Assembly: GCA_027490595.1 (NCBI GenBank)
Contig: JAIXXU010000241.1
Coordinates: 1 to 7,012 of the forward strand
Reading direction: 5' to 3'
Length of the DNA: 7,012 nt
Source of the DNA: Pseudomonadota bacterium
GTDB taxonomy: Bacteria > Bdellovibrionota_B > Oligoflexia > Silvanigrellales > Silvanigrellaceae
The position numbers and the translations under genes were made by a program. The notes under the pieces were generated by a model. It had not been told where the DNA came from. It saw only the letters and a program-made list of their open reading frames with translations, and ran no database searches. Below are positions 6,581 through 7,012 of this stretch, in pieces (position 1 is the first letter of the stretch; each line of letters begins with the position of its first letter).

Positions 6581-6610
6581 ATCATATCATCAAGTCTTAG
6601 AAAGGAACAA
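6581..6610 (-). promoter_or_regulatory. Candidate sigma70-type promoter for the ilvA cluster
   Basis: On the minus strand TTGTTC (6610-6605) and TATGAT (6586-6581) are separated by 18 bases, close to TTGACA and TATAAT. Transcription would start about 25 bases before the ilvA ATG. The element fills most of the 68-base divergent gap, so it probably interacts with expression of the + strand gene. No leader peptide or attenuator is visible. This is a motif match only. Confidence -1.
6601..6606 (+). promoter_or_regulatory. Ribosome binding site of the KdsA-like gene
   Basis: AAAGGA lies 11 bases before ATG at 6618. The frame stays open further upstream (a TTG is at 6573), so this motif is the main support for the chosen start. 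Confidence -1.
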
Positions 6611-6617
6611 AATTTTT

Positions 6618-7012
6618 ATGACTTCTCATTTTTTTGAAACCTTTTTACAAAAACAAGGAAGTAACTCGTCTCCCTTGATTTTTGAGCTTCAATCATTTCC
6701 TCTTCACCAAGAAAAATTATTTTTCCAGATGCCAAATTTAAATGTGGTTCCAGTTTTTGATGTCCAGCTGTGGAATGCCCTTGCTGAAAGACAAGACACG
6801 GAGTTTGAATCTGTTTCCTTAAACGAAGTCTTGGAGTCTCATAAAAACGGGAATGGTTTGGGTATTGGTATTTGTGTTGTGAGTGAAGCAGATGTGAAAG
6901 CATACTCTTCCCTGTGTAGTTTTTTTTACATTCCTGGCGATTTTTGTAGACAGGCTGACGTTCTGGATGCTGTTGTAAAATCAGGAAAACCAGTGCTTGT
7001 TGAAAGGGGTAA
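6618..7012 (+). CDS. KdsA-like (KDO-8-phosphate synthase family) protein, 3' end outside window
   Basis: The frame is open from ATG 6618 to the window edge, giving 131 residues. The strongest signal is IPGDFCRQAD (105-114), followed by VLDAVVKSGKPVLVERG, which matches the KdsA segment around IPAFLCRQTD and the next strand. KdsA condenses phosphoenolpyruvate with arabinose 5-phosphate to make KDO 8-phosphate for lipopolysaccharide. The part before this is unlike a normal KdsA: I cannot find the IAGPC strand, the KxSFDKANR motif (only VFD at 46-48 lines up, followed by VQLW), the RGPG loop, or the TDVHE motif, where GICVVSE (84-90) stands. The N-terminal region is also shorter than usual by several tens of residues. 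This may be a divergent or non-catalytic member of the KdsA/DAHP-synthase superfamily. The fold assignment is reasonable; enzyme activity cannot be claimed, and the rest of the barrel is unseen. It is divergent from ilvA across 68 bases. Confidence -1.
   Translation, partial: MTSHFFETFLQKQGSNSSPLIFELQSFPLHQEKLFFQMPNLNVVPVFDVQLWNALAERQDTEFESVSLNEVLESHKNGNGLGIGICVVSEADVKAYSSLCSFFYIPGDFCRQADVLDAVVKSGKPVLVERG

Noticed and set aside
6573..6601. TTGCAC as a -35 box for the KdsA-like gene
   Set aside because: The hexamer 17 bases downstream (CTTAGA) is a poor -10 match, and the region is already used by a better minus-strand promoter candidate.
6616..6903. Open frame of 95 codons on the minus strand at the right end
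   Set aside because: It lies opposite the KdsA-like frame, shows no family resemblance, and has no ribosome binding site; the + strand frame carries the IPxxxCRQxD motif and is the real gene.
1..7012. Mobile element, CRISPR array, tRNA/rRNA or defence system
   Set aside because: I saw no transposase or integrase frames, spaced direct repeats, tRNA-like cloverleaf or toxin-antitoxin pair; nearly every base is accounted for by housekeeping-type genes.

Overview
The window reads as a compact, ordinary chromosomal segment of a Gram-negative bacterium. It is AT-rich (roughly 40% G+C by eye) and almost fully coding. There are seven recognisable genes, and no RNA genes, insertion sequences, CRISPR arrays or prophage traces. 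A five-helix VKOR-DsbA fusion and a KdsA-type sequence point to an outer-membrane-bearing organism. The trigger factor N-domain and the cysteine pattern of the VKOR partner domain remind me of deltaproteobacterial or Bdellovibrio-like proteins. That is an impression from memory, not a taxonomic assignment.

Layout. Positions 1-2220 (+) hold a tight gene set: the 3' part of deoC (deoxyribose-phosphate aldolase), a VKOR-DsbA disulfide-forming membrane protein starting one base after the deoC stop, and panD (aspartate 1-decarboxylase) 20 bases later. A possible intrinsic terminator for this set lies just past panD, inside the 3' end of the convergent gene. Positions 2237-3313 (-) hold tig (trigger factor). 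Positions 3314-3467 are non-coding and contain an imperfect dyad upstream of tig. Positions 3468-6549 (-) are a three-gene cluster transcribed ilvA (threonine ammonia-lyase with ACT domain), then a thioredoxin-reductase-like ferredoxin-NADP reductase, then a family-4-like uracil-DNA glycosylase, with gaps of 18 and 28 bases. A 68-base divergent region with a plausible ilvA promoter separates this from a KdsA-like gene (6618, +) that runs off the window.

How the genes relate. deoC and panD feed central and CoA metabolism and the VKOR-DsbA protein makes disulfides in the periplasm, so the + cluster looks like co-transcription of unrelated housekeeping genes. The - cluster joins isoleucine-pathway entry with an electron-transfer reductase and a predicted Fe-S DNA-repair-like protein, and no single pathway links them.

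The most unusual signal is at protein level. Four genes depart from their families at functionally central places: trigger factor lacks the whole PPIase domain, the UDG-like protein keeps its four cluster cysteines but has lost the recognisable catalytic motifs, the KdsA-like protein keeps the CRQ motif but not the N-terminal catalytic motifs, and PanD lacks the usual His-Arg after its conserved Lys9. I see no evidence of a new multi-gene system such as a defence island or a mobile element.
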